This document shows, piece by piece, positions 13,364 to 13,550 of a stretch of DNA of 13,550 nucleotides (within the stretch, counting starts at the first letter, position 1; every line of letters begins with the position of its first letter). This DNA comes from JBKBXU01 sp046313675 (lineage in GTDB: Bacteria; Bacteroidota; Bacteroidia; Cytophagales; Cytophagaceae). Location: positions 1-13,550 of the forward strand of contig JBKBXU010000103.1 of the NCBI GenBank assembly GCA_046313675.1, read 5' to 3'. Made by a program: the position numbers and the translations under genes. The notes under the pieces were generated by a model that ran no database searches, had not been told where the DNA came from, and saw only the letters and a program-made list of their open reading frames with translations.

Positions 13364-13550
13364 ATGGATAATAATTTACCATTTTCTCATCCAAGAAAAT
13401 CAGAAATGACATTGGATGATGTATATTTCTGGAATGATACTATTAAGGATTGGAGAAATTTATTAAAACCGGATAAATATAAGCTTATCATCATTGAAAC
13501 CCTGAAAGAGCTTGTACAGAAAGACCTAGTAACAGTATACGGTTTTGTAA
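13364..13550 (+). CDS. REP-associated tyrosine transposase (RAYT, Y1_Tnp family), N-terminal part
   Basis: The frame is open to the window end, so only about 62 residues are visible, starting MDNNLPFSHPRKSEM. The segment WNDTIKDWRNLLKPDKYKLI followed by ETLKELVQKDLVTVYGFV matches, from memory, the N-terminus of Bacteroidota IS200/REP-associated transposases, in which the catalytic His-x-His motif comes directly after GFV (as in MPNHIH). That motif and the tyrosine would lie just beyond the window, so activity cannot be judged. An in-frame ATG at 13337 exists but falls in a promoter-like box. Palindromic repeats lie immediately upstream, as expected for RAYT genes, which process REP hairpins as single-strand DNA. 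Confidence in the family is good; it is incomplete only because of the window edge. Confidence 0.7.
   Translation, partial: MDNNLPFSHPRKSEMTLDDVYFWNDTIKDWRNLLKPDKYKLIIIETLKELVQKDLVTVYGFV

Overview
The window looks like chromosomal DNA of a member of the Bacteroidota, probably from the Cytophagia/Chitinophagia side. The reasons are a protein with a type IX secretion (T9SS) C-terminal sorting domain, TonB-linked outer-membrane barrel proteins with a CarboxypepD_reg-like N-terminal domain, promoter-like octamers of the Bacteroidota -7 type (TAnnTTTG), and almost no Shine-Dalgarno sequences. The exact genus cannot be read from the sequence.

Left part (1-2680). The C-terminal half of an outer-membrane beta-barrel protein enters from the left edge. 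It is followed, on the minus strand, by a GNAT acetyltransferase gene broken by a single-base frameshift, a small relic-like ORF, and a HigB/HigA-type toxin-antitoxin operon with toxin first and a 20-base overlap. This is a small patch of accessory DNA.

Centre left (2681-5406). A two-gene minus-strand operon encodes a polytopic PrsW-family intramembrane metalloprotease, with an extracytoplasmic TPR region inserted after its first membrane helix, and a membrane-anchored TPR protein 5 bases downstream. A 38-residue lipoprotein is encoded divergently at 5580.

Centre right (5767-9802). Three plus-strand genes appear to form one unit: a membrane-anchored small protein with a CxxxC motif, a FecA-like TonB-dependent receptor, and a BNR/sialidase-like lipoprotein carrying a CxCC motif and a later GCPHTG motif. 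The shared cysteine motifs beside a receptor suggest metal capture and import, possibly copper or iron; that is inference. The lipoprotein gene carries four tandem 7-base repeats in its signal-peptide coding part, which could make it phase variable.

Right part (9803-13550). A 2.8-kb gene for a secreted RCC1-propeller protein with a T9SS sorting domain sits between two direct copies (about 200 bases, about 90% identical by hand alignment) of a hairpin-rich repeat. Immediately after the second copy starts a gene that resembles a REP-associated tyrosine transposase (RAYT, Y1/IS200-like family), cut by the window edge. The hairpins and the transposase together look like a Bacteroidota REP/RAYT system whose non-autonomous copies bracket a secreted-protein gene. 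A run of ten N inside the second repeat marks an assembly gap, consistent with this repeat occurring elsewhere in the genome.
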